A DNA stretch of 64,000 nucleotides from assembly GCA_026214975.1 (NCBI GenBank), contig JAOBSW010000414.1, forward strand, positions 1-64,000. The letters are read 5' to 3'. The notes under the pieces are model-generated. The model did not search any database, was not told the origin of the DNA, and worked only from the letters and a program-made list of their open reading frames with translations. Positions 24,707 through 37,233 of this stretch are shown piece by piece (position 1 is the stretch's first letter; the number at the start of each line of letters is the position of its first letter). The translations under genes and the position numbers were made by a program. This DNA comes from Gentiana macrophylla. Its lineage: Eukaryota; Streptophyta; Magnoliopsida; Gentianales; Gentianaceae.

Positions 24707-26395
24707 TGTTGGTCCTTGGAAAGGCTAAAACAAGTTTAGAGAGGGGTGAATAAACTTTTCATAAACTCAAAGTACCTCGAATCGATTTTCTCCGAAACTC
24801 AAACCGACGCCGCTTCAGCTTTTGTTCTCGCCCCTTAACTTGTGTGGAGTTCATTAACTCAATCGAGTATAAGTCAAGATCGACTTATTCTTAATCTAGT
24901 TAATCGGCAAATGATAGAACTAGCCTTAATAAAACAAACAACTGCTGACTTGGTTTTAACGCGAGAACTAGATAATTAAAGTCAGAATGAAGTAAATGAA
25001 TGCATGAAATAAATCAACAAGAATTATAATGGTTCCGTATGGTGTAATCTCAGACGCCCTCTCTTCCCTATGATGCGGAGGAAAATTCCACTAGAACTTC
25101 TTTGAGATGGCCCGGTTACAAAAATTTCTAAACTGATAGTCCTTGACAAATCCCTAGCTTCACTATCTAAACACATGTAGAACATGTAGGATTGCCGCTT
25201 TTCAATTGTTTGAAACACTCGGTCCTTGAAGGGTAGAATTGTCTCTTCACCACTCATCACAAACACAAATTTTCCCGATCGCACTCAACTGCCCTTCACA
25301 CCTTCTTGGTGTTTCATAGCCTATACCTTTGATGAAATCAAAGTTGAGACTCGAATCAATAACTATGATTCAATTGTGATTTGAGCTTTTCTTCCGATAA
25401 TTAAATTTTGCACGGCTCGCTTTTTCTTCAAATGATAGATCTTGATTTTGCTTGAATGTGTTTGGACACTTGAAGAAATTTCTTGATCTTGCAATTAAGT
25501 ACTTAGCAGAATTCTTTCAAATTGGCTTTCCCCTTAATTAGATCTTTTAATTAAATCTGCTTTTAATTCCTCCGCACACACTTCTTGTTGTTGTGAAGTA
25601 GTCTATTTATAGGGTTTATTCACCGCTCATCCTCGCTTGAATCTTGTAACGGCTATATTTTGTGACCGTTTCGATTTGTCAAGAATTCATCCAATAAGAT
25701 TGCTTCATATGTAACGCTTCGATCGCATTTTATCGCTTTATTGGATAATCGATATGTAAAATCGTGTTTATCACTTGTCGGGCTTTAATGATCGACTTGG
25801 AGTGTTGATCGAGATTTTACTCTTCTTCAAATGTCAAGACTCAGCTTTTCATCCGATTATAATTGACTTAATTAGAGTACACCATGACTCATTATCTTCT
25901 AAGAATTAATTGTCCTTATGATTCTTAGGTCTTCATACAAGATCCATAAAGTCGCTTCAGTCACCACAATCTTGCCCAAGTCTAACTTTACAGCCTCGAC
26001 ATAGTCTTCATAATCGAGTTTGAACCTCGCTTCTTCAATTTTCTATAATCGAAGTCTGTGACTCCTCGCTTCTTCATCTTCTAGATAAGCCAACCGAGTC
26101 TGTGTCCTCAAACAACTTATCTTCTTCGGGCCATGGATGTGCTCTGCTTTTCAGTTCCTTGTAGAATCTCGCTTTGATTAAATCTCGCTTACTTTCGCTC
26201 ACACCTAGAACTATTACAAAGGCTTGTCCTGATTTAACCTATACAAATATCGACTTATAAAACCCTATACATTAATATCTAGACATCTTTTGCTTTGCAC
26301 TATAACAACTTGTTATGACACTTCATCAATGGGGTTAATAACAATAATCGATTAGGCGATGAATCATCATCAAAACATAAATTTTATTTCCAACA
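24707..26395 (-). repeat. Right (5') LTR of D
   Basis: 1689 bp, TGTTGGTCC...TTTCCAACA, bounded by the PBS and by the CTTTT target duplication. Confidence 0.9.
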
Positions 26396-27179
26396 CTTTT
26401 TCGATCTCTACTCAAATCCAAACATGTTCAACATCAAAATACTCAGTAAAAATAGCGTAAAAACATGACTTTTATCTACCATAACAACTCCAAATCCTTA
26501 GGCAACATGAAGGCATGATTTCTAACATAAAATCATATCAAGCCTTAACATAAAACCTAATAAACCATAAATTAACGTGTAGGAAGATCCTCTTACCACC
26601 AAGAAACTCGATCTTTTCTCGCAGTAGCCTATGTGATTAATTCCAAAAAGGGTTAGATTCGATCACACACTTTGATTAACACAAGATTATTAAAGATATG
26701 AGTTTTGATCCCCAAAACTCATCCAAAATAGCAAAGAAGGTCTAAAATCATACCTTGAGAAAGCTCCAACTTTCTTGTGTTGAAACGACGCCCTCTTCAC
26801 GACGATTCCAACGCTTCTCTCGGATCTAAAAACGGTTGAGATTCGACTTAGCAACCAGAAGAAGTCTCTCAGCCCTTTTCTTCCAACTCTCACATGCAGA
26901 AAGAGAGATTTTAAGGAGGAAATTCTGATTCAAAAGGTTAGGGAAACTAATGAGGTTTATTTTTCTTAAATAGGAAAAATCCCAATAATTAACTTAATCC
27001 CTTACTTTCCTTAATTGCCCTTTTTTTTCTAAAAATCAGATTTATCTCCAAATTATTTATATATATTTCGGCCATATATATATATAAATACACTAAAAAT
27101 ACTTAAATCCGTGAATCATAATATTCCATTTTTCGCAAAAAGACACGTCTGCCCTTTTTCGAAAAGTCGGGATATTACA

Positions 27180-27284
27180 TATTTATTGACAATATCTTAT
27201 ATTGAATATATCTCTTTATTATATTACCATAAATCAATTTACACATTCGTATATATCATATATATATATTACATATATAAATAA

Positions 27285-27376
<92 letters not shown>

Positions 27377-27751
27377 AACAAATGTGCACAAGCACAATCT
27401 ATATGCATGTCACGTATGTGACTATATATATTTATATATTAATATCTTATATTACTATATGGTAATACCATTAATTAAATTGCATAATCCAAGTGTATCA
27501 TATACACACAAAAGTGGCGCCCAAATACCATTAAATTGGCATCCAAAATATTCTTAATTAATCAATATAATTAATATCTTGTATTTAATTTATTCATAAT
27601 AAATAAATATCGCCATATTAATTTACCACTATAACCTTTATAAGACGAGATAAAATTTTCTTATTTGGTTATCACTATAACCGCATTTTAATTCATGTCA
27701 CCTTTCGTGGACATTCCTCTAGGTAAGACAAACTAGGTTCACAACCCGCTT
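27180..27751 (-). repeat. Element B left LTR, second part
   Basis: Resumes after solo LTR C. The block ACTATAACCGCATTTTAAT near 27678 is shared with the right LTR at about 47784. It contains a long AT microsatellite absent from the right LTR. It ends at the GTCAC target site of gypsy F. Confidence 0.6.
27289..27372. repeat. (AT)n microsatellite
   Basis: About 84 bp of pure AT dinucleotide within the left LTR of element B. Confidence 0.95.
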
Positions 27752-27756
27752 GTCAC

Positions 27757-29773
27757 CGACGCCACCAAACCGCACCTAAACGGCGCCAAGAAAGGGATGA
27801 CCTTTCTAGGTTAGACGGATCCTAACCGGCAGTGCACCGGTCAAATTGTAGTGATAAAGTGGTGAGTCGTGTCGAATCCTCAGGAAAAAGTGGTAATTCT
27901 TTTAAGTGTGGTTAAACACCAAAGAGTCGCTATTAACTCGATCTAAACCGCAATTTTATAACATGATTACTACTACTCTAATCAACATAAAATAAATGCG
28001 TAATTTAAAAGTTATTCTAATATAATATATATAGATATATAAATATATATAAATATACATAAATAGTAAAATATATATATATATATAAATATATAGATAC
28101 CAAAATATAATATATAACTGCACTAACCAAAGTATATGTAATCAATTTATATGATCTTTTCGCTTAATGGAATGTGTCTCGATCTTCCTTTTTTAGGTCC
28201 AATTGAGTGAATGAAACGGTGTACTCCTAATGTCAACAATTCCTCCTCACACTAAGCGTATGAAATTGTCATATGTCAAAAGTCATCACCCAAGGTCCAC
28301 AACCGCCCCATGCTAAACTTAGTTAGTCAAAACAGTATTTGAGTACAAATCTACCCCGGATAAAAGAGGTGATTCCATTTGTCGATGGCCGATGTTATTC
28401 AAGAGGCTCCGTTGTCAAGCGGATCGATTTAATACAAACGGTGTAGTTTCAATTAAACTGTGATTTTAACATTATTAAGATCTCGAGTACAAATTTTAAT
28501 AAGATTTGTTTTACTAGGACAAATCGCCTCGGTAGGAAATAGGATTCCGTTAATCGACGCCATTTTTACTCCTCCGGTTTTTCTATTTTTACTCATATCC
28601 CGACTTCTCCGCCAAGACATCGCCAAAGTTATATGTGGTATTCATCATGATTGATTACTTCATTCGAATATGTTATCATTACGAGCTTAAATAGAAAAAG
28701 ATTCATTTTAACTCAATTTTAGTCAATTTTATTTTAACATCATTCCATTACCAAAAGATCAAAATAATACGATTACATAACTTTGGTTAGTTATTAGATC
28801 TAGCCTAATAACATTATAAAAAAGAAGAAAATAACAAACATAAACATAATTATTATAGAAATTACCCGATTATAAATCTGTTGACTCGTAAATCGTTTCT
28901 TTTCCTGTGTATTACAACGACTTCAAAGAACACCGAACCTTCGAGAATTTCCCGAGCATTACTACGATACTACTACTACATTATTTTGGCATAAGGCCTA
29001 TTTACAAACTATAAAAGAAAGAGGAAAGAGTTATATATATAGAATAGGGTTTATATATATAATTTTGGTACCACTTGAAAGTGAGCCTCTCGATCCCTAT
29101 TTATAGAATTTTCCCCCTCCCGGACCGGTCCTCAAAACTTGCCGGATCGGTCCGGTGTAATGATGACAATCATTACAATTTGTTATCAAGATGTGCAAGC
29201 ATGTTACCCTTAATCATCATTTTCAGCTTTGTGTAATTATATATATAATTATATATAATTACACGCTTAACTTCTAAAATCGTGAATTTGAATTCTTGAT
29301 ATCGTAATGACATAATCGAACTTCCGCTGAAAAGCTCGTTGAATTTCTACAACTTTCATCAAGACCACTTCTTCGTAAAAACGATTCTCGATGAGCCATT
29401 TGTATTATACGCCCTTTTCGAGATTCGTAAACAATTATTCTCTTGATCATTTATATCGTTGACGCTTTATAACTTCCTTTCAACAACTTGAATTGACTTC
29501 AAAAAGTGTCGATACTGGATTTCAGTTCATCTTAGGATTTCGCAATGAAATAAACACAAAATACCCGTAAAATAGACACAATATTCGGTTACTAAAACCG
29601 TACAAAAACTACAACTTTTTATTATAAATACTAACTTTTACTACTAACTATACTAAACTATAAAGATTAATATTTTATACTAATTATATCATAATTTTAG
29701 ATATTTTACATAGAATTTGTCAACAAAACGTAATAAAATCACGTAAATTCAATCATATAAAAATAATACATCA
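27757..29773 (-). repeat. Left (3') LTR of gypsy F
   Basis: 2017 bp. On the minus strand it starts TGATGTATTATTTT. A TATA box (CTATAAATAGGGATCG) lies at about 29092-29107 on the minus strand, with the GC-rich palindrome 29119-29155 directly upstream. Short TA runs at 28020-28100. Confidence 0.93.
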
Positions 29774-30247
29774 AATTACTCCCCACTTAGCTTTTGATCT
29801 TCCTCGAGCAAAAATAAGCTGTAATATATAAATAATGATAATATAATTGATCAGATTAAAATTTCAAAAGTAATATATATCGTCAATATTACAAACATAT
29901 AATTTATAAATTTTATAGAAATTTAAGAAAGGGAGATTATATAACTTAAATGAATTAAGTATCAAATATGAATTAGATGGAAACATGCATGCAATAATTC
30001 GTAAATATAAATAAAATATTAGAAATACTTTCTATCTCGATTATTACAAATTTCTCGAATCATTAACTAAGTCGATAGAAGACATATTGGCTTAATATAT
30101 TAGGATAGGACATTGGTTAATCGTAAAAGATAGAAAAGGAAATCAAAAGAGAAAGATGCAAGTCGACGCACTCACGCCTTCACATTCTTGATCAAAAACA
30201 GCCTGATTAGTAACATCCTTTATTCCAACTATTTTTCGATTTTCTCT

Positions 30248-30287
<40 letters not shown>

Positions 30288-31700
30288 AAGAACTAAAGCG
30301 TGAGTGTGTGTAAATAATCAAATTTTACAAGCATTGCTTCATCAAGATTGATCGGAGTACTACTCTTTCGATCTAAAATTACGAGTCCGGTTTCCTTAAA
30401 CACGTAATCATTCTTGAGATCTTTTGATTCGAATTTTTATCGGGAGCTTTATACCTCATGTAGTGATATAGGACGCTTTAGATAACACCCTCATGCACTC
30501 AAATCATTGGTAGCTACTACCGATATATTTTATTTTTATATTGTCGATCAAAGGTAGAGGGAAGATAATTGATATTTGATTAATTCTGTCAAAAATGGTG
30601 CTTTGTTCCTAATATAAATTGTTCATTGACACTAACATATCTCGAACTCATTCCAATCATATACCATTTTTCTCAACTCTTAACTTTTTTCTCGTCATCA
30701 TCTCCTTTCATAAGACGCATAAACTCGAAGGATGTCAAAGAAATGTAGACCAAAACAAGCTAAGTGGTCGGAAATTTCTAGTTAATCAAAATGGCTAAAT
30801 TTCCGAGTGAGGTCTTAATCACTCTTTAAAAAGCTGGTGGGGTCAAAATTGGAAATTTTATTCATGAGCTTATTTTATTATAGTTATATTTTTAAGTGGT
30901 GCCAAAATCATCATTCCTAATTTTGATTCCAAATTCATAATTAATCTTGAAAAGAAAATTATCTAAAATTTATTTATAAATATAAAATTACTTGAATAAT
31001 TCCATAAAAGAAATATTTGACAAAAATTATTTAGTTATACATACTCAAAATCTTAAAATCTTATAAAAGATATAAAACATATTCATTATATATCTAATAT
31101 ATTTTACTAAATCAAAAATTAATCCTCTCGAATTATATCATTTTTATTCATATATTAACCAACTTAAATTATTCAAGAAAATTAAAACTAAGAAATAAGT
31201 AATTAAAGTACTAATTTATATGAAAAAGGTTATATTTTATAATTATTTTTATTATTTTTTTTTGAAAATTTTAATGAATTTTCAAACCTAACTCTACTCC
31301 CACTTATTTAAGTGACATCGTTCCGATGTTCAATGAGTATGAAAAGTAGGTTCGAAAATTAAATTAAAATTATAGATGATCGTTATAAACATCGATAACA
31401 CAATGATATTAAAATCAAACAACATATATATTAAACAAAAAGAAACTATTACAGACTAAAAAAAAAAAAAAAAAAATAAAACAAACTTACTATTAACTTA
31501 CTAACCTTAATCAACTCTAACTTATTAAAGCAAACCAAACTTAAACTAAATTAAATAAAACCACTAACAACTATCTCAAATAGTTGATTTAACAACCCGG
31601 ATTCTCTACCGGTAGCAATCCTCTACGACAATCACTTAGACGGATATATCTCATCGAAGCAATTTGTGGACTTCATTCAAATGAATACATAACTTTGAAA
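29774..31700 (-). other. 3' noncoding region of gypsy F
   Basis: A purine-rich tract beside the 3' LTR (minus AAGTGGGGAGTAATT) is the likely polypurine tract. The rest is AT-rich without supported ORFs. It holds a 32-nt poly-T at 30250-30281 and a 19-nt poly-A at 31458-31476. Confidence 0.6.
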
Positions 31701-31732
31701 TTAACCAAGCAAAAGGCATCGGCCTTCCATTA

Positions 31733-32329
31733 TTATACCGCTCCACTCGCAAAGTTTATCGCCGCCCTAAAAATCAAAATCCCCTCACCCACATGAGCTC
31801 CGCTTATCAACGCAAATAACAAAAGTATCTCACTATCACTAACCCATGCAAAGTCACTAGTCGGATAGACTCGTGAGTTAATGAAGTGTTTCCATGCTCT
31901 CGGATGAGCAGTAGAGAGCGGAAGTGGTAGAGTCGTAATTTTGATCGAACTCGGAAACAAATACGGAAAAGCTTCCGTGACATAGTTAACAACATGACAA
32001 GAGTTTCCTAATGCCCATTGATATTCATAATGAAGATTATGGATTTGATTGAAAATCGGTATCTCGTAGATATGATTGATAATATGAGGTGACAGTGAAT
32101 AAGTGTACCACTAATGATATAAGTCGTGACGGATCTACCGTAAGTAAAAGAGAGAAAGAGTCGAATAAAATTCCCTAACAATAGAAACGTTAATTCTTCC
32201 TCGAGGATGCTTAACAAATTTTTTCCATCCTTGATTCTCAATTAAATCCTTCGAATCGATCAATTTTTTCAAAATTGATACCCTTTCCATCAATATAGAG
32301 AATTTGCAAACCTCGTGATTCACCAACAA
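31733..32329 (-). pseudogene. Plant-transposon-protein domain (PF20167-like), downstream ORF of gypsy F
   Basis: Two overlapping frames. 32329-32135 reads RVSILKKLIDSKDLIENQGW, then KKFVKHPRGRINVSIVREFY. 31960-31733 reads AWKHFINSRVYPTSD then VSDSEILLLFALISG. The pattern W..F, VREFY, a W..F...R..PT block and an LL.A...G helix is that of the 'putative plant transposon protein' domain found in Athila/Tat-type elements. Frameshifted between the halves. Function unknown. Confidence 0.6.
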
Positions 32330-33592
32330 ATTAACATTTGAAGCGCTAGACTCCGGGACAAAACATCAAATCGCCTCCGGATCGTATGAATTGATGATGG
32401 TGATGATCGGTTTGACATTTTAGTTTAAACAGATGCAGAAAAAGAAGAGGATTGAAAGTAGTGAGTGAATTGGCAATTTTTACTTTCAACCTCTCTCGTC
32501 CTTAAATGGATAAAAATTAGAGTACACGTGCATGCATACTAACACTTTCAAAGATGACTAAGCGCTTTTACTCCCGGATCGGTCTCAAACCGACCGGACC
32601 GGTCCGGCTTTAAGATATTTTTACCGTATGAAGGTTGTAAAATTCAAGTTTTCTTTGTTCAACTTAATAGCCTTCAAGCTATTTGAGAAGCTATAAAGGT
32701 AGTTTAAATATTATCTCACCGATACGGATAAAACGATACACTAATACGACATGCGAATGATAAATATATTTTTAGATTTTTGATTTTTTATGAAATATTT
32801 AAATACTATTAAAAATAAATTTACGACTACAAATGTAATATGATTAATGAAATCGAAAACTTATTAAACTAGCAAACTTATCAACTAAAGTTAAAATGCG
32901 TAAAATAAAATAAATAATCATAAAATGTTTAGAAATAATAAAAGTTGTTTGAAATCAAACAATGTCAAATCATCATCATCGCCGAAGTGTAAAATGGATC
33001 ATTCATACTTGGAACCGATGACGCTTCTTGTCGTGGAAAACGTAGTCGTGGTCCGAATCGAATGCCGAGACCCAACGAACTCATACTCATCGTCATCCTT
33101 GCAAAATCCAAAATCCTCCCGCCTAGATGTAACAAAGACTTCGAGAACTCAGATAAAAGACACCCGACCACTAGATCGGCTTTCAAAAGGATTTGGCATA
33201 TGATGAAAGCTCGAGATGGTGGAATAGGTGCTATCCATTCTCGTAACGATATGGGTTAGATTGACAGGCGGATAGGCGCTTCTATCGAAAGAAGGATCAA
33301 GATGCATCCGCCATGTCTCAAAGATTCCTCTACGTAAATCATCACTCCACCGCCTACTCGCTTTCAAAGCAAACAAAGCCATATTAGCCTGCCCTCGGCT
33401 ACATCCGATACTAAGGATTGAAACATATCGTATGTAATAGTGTTTGGGGAGAGAAGTCCCGCGCTGCTCGAAAAAGATGAAAATGTCAAACCGTGGAATC
33501 TGGTGGAGGTGCACTACGCCTAACTATCGAGTCTATCGAACCTCTCCGAGACCTCCTCGCACTAGGGCCTATCGGGACTCATCTCGCCATCA

Positions 33593-33936
33593 TCAACTTG
33601 TCGTTAGACAGAAAGGAACTCCCGATCTACGACATAAATCAAATAAAGCCAGAAAGTACATGTGACTCCTCGCCTTGGCAAAGAATAATAAACTCGAAAA
33701 CCCTTCTATACATGATCTTCCCACATCCACCTTAACATCATGAATCATCGCCCAAGTAATGCATAAATCTTCTTTACCAAAGCGGTGTGTTTGGTAGTGG
33801 GATAGAGAGTATGGCTCAAAATCTTTTGATTGCCCTCGATCTCTAAAACACTTCCCATAATTAAATCTGTTATCCACCCATTCTCCGTTGTAGCATCAAA
33901 CTCCTCTCGAGCTCTAGAGGCAACCGCTTCATACAT
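33593..33936 (-). pseudogene. Second possible PF20167-like domain in gypsy F
   Basis: Starts MYEAVASRAREEFDA near 33936, then ENGWITDLIM, LYPTTKHTALVKKIYALL and, after a frameshift, WAMIHDVKVDVGRSCIEGF. The YPT...V....LL.A.I....V..GR layout parallels the C-terminal half of the 31733-32329 domain. A further unassigned minus frame lies at 33149-33514. The homology call is by eye and tentative. Confidence 0.4.
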
Positions 33937-35830
33937 AGCAGGATCATCTAATCTATAAAAAAATTTCTATAATCTTCTTCATCCGAAAAACTTCTACCCC
34001 TAAAACAAAGATTAATCGGGGCCGGACTAAAAGAAACATGTCTAGACCTAAGGGAATAGACTCTATCATACTACCTCGGTGGGTGTCAAGGTAGACAGAA
34101 TCGCATAAAACTCGCCACTAAGGTAGTATTGATCTCTCTCGCCCTCTCGAGTGCAAAATCCAACCATTATGCTCGCAAAATACGCCTAACCTCCTCTCCT
34201 AAGTCATCAAAATCTAAGCCTCTTTCCAACACAACTCCACATTTACTATAGATATTTTTATAAGCATTCTTAGCTTGAGGTGAAGTCAGAGCAAAGAAAA
34301 CTAATGATTCTTCTTCGGTGTTAAATCTTTTAATTCTACGACCGGTACTTCTATTGGAATATTAGGCTTTCGCTTCTTAGAGATTTTTCGATGGATGAGG
34401 CCATTCTACGATATTGAATTGACAAAACAACAATAAAAACAATGTAAAAAACAACACAAAATAAAATGTCACAACACACAAAAATTCAAAACAATTGAAA
34501 ATAAATCTAAAAATTATAAAAATTATGAAATTGATAACTAGAGTAAACAAATTATACCTTATAGTGAACAAAACATTGAAAAGTGGCCGGAAAAGTCGTA
34601 TAAGCCTCCGGGATGAAATGGAGCTTGTGTTCGATTTTTTTCAAATTTTTCACTTGTGTTGAAGAGAGGAGAGTAAAAGAGGAAGAATGTATGTAATGGT
34701 GTAGTTTAATTTGTATTTTTGAGAAGAAAAATAAAATTTTCGAGTTGAAGGGTGATGCCGGTCACGTTAAAAAAAAAAAGAGAGAAATGAAAGAAGAAGA
34801 AAAGATCCCGCCCTTTTAGGTTAACTTCAACCCGGACCGGTCCTCGATAAGGGCCGGATCGGTCCGTGTGCATTTTTTTGAATTTTCGTAATTTTTTATT
34901 TTTTTGGATTTTGATATAAAACTTATAAAACTTTAATAAAACTTAATAAAATAGAAAATAAAATTTATACATTTTATAACAATTTCTTAAAACTTATAAA
35001 ATCTTTATAAAACTTATTTAAAATTTTATAAAAATTCAATAAATGTTTATTAATTTTATAAAATATCTAAAAACTTAAAGAACTTTTTATAAAACTTTTA
35101 TAAAACTTCTTAATTTTATAAAGATCCAATTTTATAAAATTTTCAAAGTTATGCAAAAATTTTATAAAACTAAAAGAAAAGACTTGAACTTACGGGTTTC
35201 TAATTCTTCAATTTCTATAAACTCCAGATTTCTAACATACTGCTCAAGCAAACTATATCCTAGAAATGTAGCGCTTGAATTAAGTCTTGGAAGTCCATCG
35301 GGATTTTCGGTTAACCACCTAATCGCTCCTTCTTAATTACATTCAAACACTCATTCCGAGATTTAGTTATATTTTTCCCACATTGCCCATTGTGTTCAAT
35401 TTTTCCATGATTCTACACTTCCTTAAAAACTTAGCCCTTCTCTTTATCGAGCTTCTCGACGTACCATTACAAACTTCTTTCAATTTTTTCTCTCTCAACA
35501 ATTGCTTGTTCTTTTCAAAAACTAAGGCTTCTATAGTAAAGGCGACATCTCTATCAAGACCTAATTTTAAAAGTAAAACAAAAACTCCTAATCTATCTAA
35601 AAACATCCAGTTCTTTTACGCCTCATCCGGTAAAAGACTAAACTAGTTTAGACATATAAAAGTAAAGATAAAACCTGGTAATTTGATACTTTCAGCTTTT
35701 AAGAGCACTGCTTTTTAGTCTTTCGGAGGGTCGATCAGCAACATCACTTCATTTATGAGAGAGACTTCTTCACCTTCCAAAAATAGCTTCACCTCGTGAC
35801 CATTGGCTATAAAAGTTGTATTCCCATCGC
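33937..35830 (-). other. Gypsy F region between integrase and downstream ORFs
   Basis: AT-rich, strongly interrupted frames, no domain recognised. It contains one internal copy of the GC palindrome (34831-34867). A stretch of repeated AAACTTATAAAA-type words lies at 34915-35150. Confidence 0.5.
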
Positions 35831-35835
35831 TTAGT

Positions 35836-36835
35836 TCAATGACTCCATTTATAAACTCGTGTTACTTTAAATGGACTCGCCCATCTTGATTTAAGCTTTC
35901 GAAACAACTTTAAACGTGAATTGTACAATAACACTCGATCACCTACATGGAACTCACGACTATATTTTCTCTTATCATGGAAGGATTTCGTATGCCTTGT
36001 AGATTCGAGCATTTTCATATGAATCAAGGCGTAAATTCTTCTAATTTCATTAATCAAGTAATCTATGATCACCGACAAACCTTAGGATCGAAATTTAAAA
36101 ATCTAATAGCCCGTAATGCTCGGTGTTCTAACTCTACTGGGAGATGACAAGATTTACCAAAGACTAATTTGTAGGAGAACGACCAATTGGGGTTTTAAAA
36201 GTCGTTTCAGATGCCCATAACGCATCATCTAGTCTAATCGCCCGCTTTTACGGTTTGAATCCAATTGCTTTTTCTATGATTCTTTTAATCTCTCTATTCG
36301 ACACCTCTACCCGACCACCGGTTTCATGGATGATAAGGCGCTCCTAACTTATGCGTTACACCATATTTTTCAATTAACTTAGTAAATGGTCGATTGCAAA
36401 AGTTATAACCTCTATCACTAATGATCGCCTTGGAATGCCATATCTAGTGAATATGTTCTTTTAAGAAATCGTATGACAACCTTGGTATCATTAGTGGGAA
36501 GAGCTTCATTTTCTACCCATTTCAAACATAATCTACCATTACAAGAATAAATCTTTTTCCAAACGATATAGGAAAGGTCCCATGAAATCTATACCCCAAA
36601 CATCAAATAACTCACATTCTAAAATAGGTTGCATAGGCATTTCATGTTTTTTCAATATATTTCCCCATTTTTGACATGATTCACAAGATTTAACATATGT
36701 ATACGCATCTTTATAAAGTGTAGGCCAATAAAAACCACATTGCAAGACTTTAAAAGCGGTTTTCCAACCTCCATGATGACCTCCCGCCTCGATCATGACA
36801 AACGATAAAACACTTAAAATTTCATTATCAGGCAC
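35836..36835 (-). pseudogene. Gypsy F integrase
   Basis: Zinc-binding part at 36835-36539: GGHHGGWKTAFKVLQCGFYW, then SCESCQKWGNI and VWGIDFMGPF. Catalytic core in shifted frames near 36430-36360 with IISDRGYNFCN, FTKLIEKYGVTHK (the second Asp). C-terminal part at 36078-35836: [29 protein letters not shown]. Integrase joins the cDNA to the genome. At least three frameshifts. Confidence 0.8.
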
Positions 36836-37233
36836 ACATTTTCTCGATTATTCCATCCGAACATTTACGGAAAAGATCCGGTTCCTCCCAAGAATAAAAT
36901 TTTAAGTCATAAAAGAACTTCTTTTTCATTTGCCAAGTCCAATGAGACGGAATGTAATCACAAAGTTAAGTAGTTAATGATATCTCCAAACCAAGGTGAA
37001 TTTTCCTTAGAAGGAATTCTTTTCTTTAATAACTGCATGGTTGAAGGAGTATCGATTCTAAACAGTTGTTCATCAGGAAACGAATCTTTAATTTCATTTC
37101 CCATTTCTTCCTCAGTTTCCATTCTACTTAGATGATCTGCTACTACATTCTCACTTCCTTTTTATCTTTAATCTCAATATCAAATTCTTGAAGTAGAGAA
37201 TCCATCTAAGAAGACGTGGTTTCGTGATCTTTC

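Larger units (their letters stand above)
12529..26395 (-). mobile_element. LTR element D with unknown coding interior (interrupted by E)
   Basis: LTRs 12529-14219 and 24707-26395 (about 1.69 kb each, TGTTGG...CCAACA, very similar). Exact target duplications CTTTT at 12524-12528 and 26396-26400. PBS at 24693-24705 (minus TTGGTATCGGGGC). A polypurine-like stretch sits beside the left LTR (minus CATCAAAAATGGGAAAT). The interior is 4.1 kb plus 1.2 kb around copia E and codes leftward in broken frames. No protease, RT, RNase H or integrase motif was found. The PBS, PPT and LTR style recall copia/Sirevirus elements, but the family is not proven. Confidence 0.85.
11099..27179. mobile_element. Solo gypsy-type LTR C, split by element D
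   Basis: Starts TGTAACGCTTCCGCC at 11099 and ends GTCGGGATATTACA at 27179, the usual ends of many plant gypsy (Tekay/chromovirus-style) LTRs. After removing D it is about 2.2 kb (11099-12528 plus 26401-27179) with no gag, pol or second LTR, so it is a solo LTR left by LTR-LTR recombination. The flanks TATAT and TATTT match at 4 of 5 positions. Degenerate repeats with GCGACACTCC, TGTGCACATT and CATTCAGCC lie at 12335-12490. Confidence 0.7.

Noticed and set aside
33444..33735. Overlapping + frames in gypsy F
   Set aside because: Antisense to the F coding direction and without any domain pattern.
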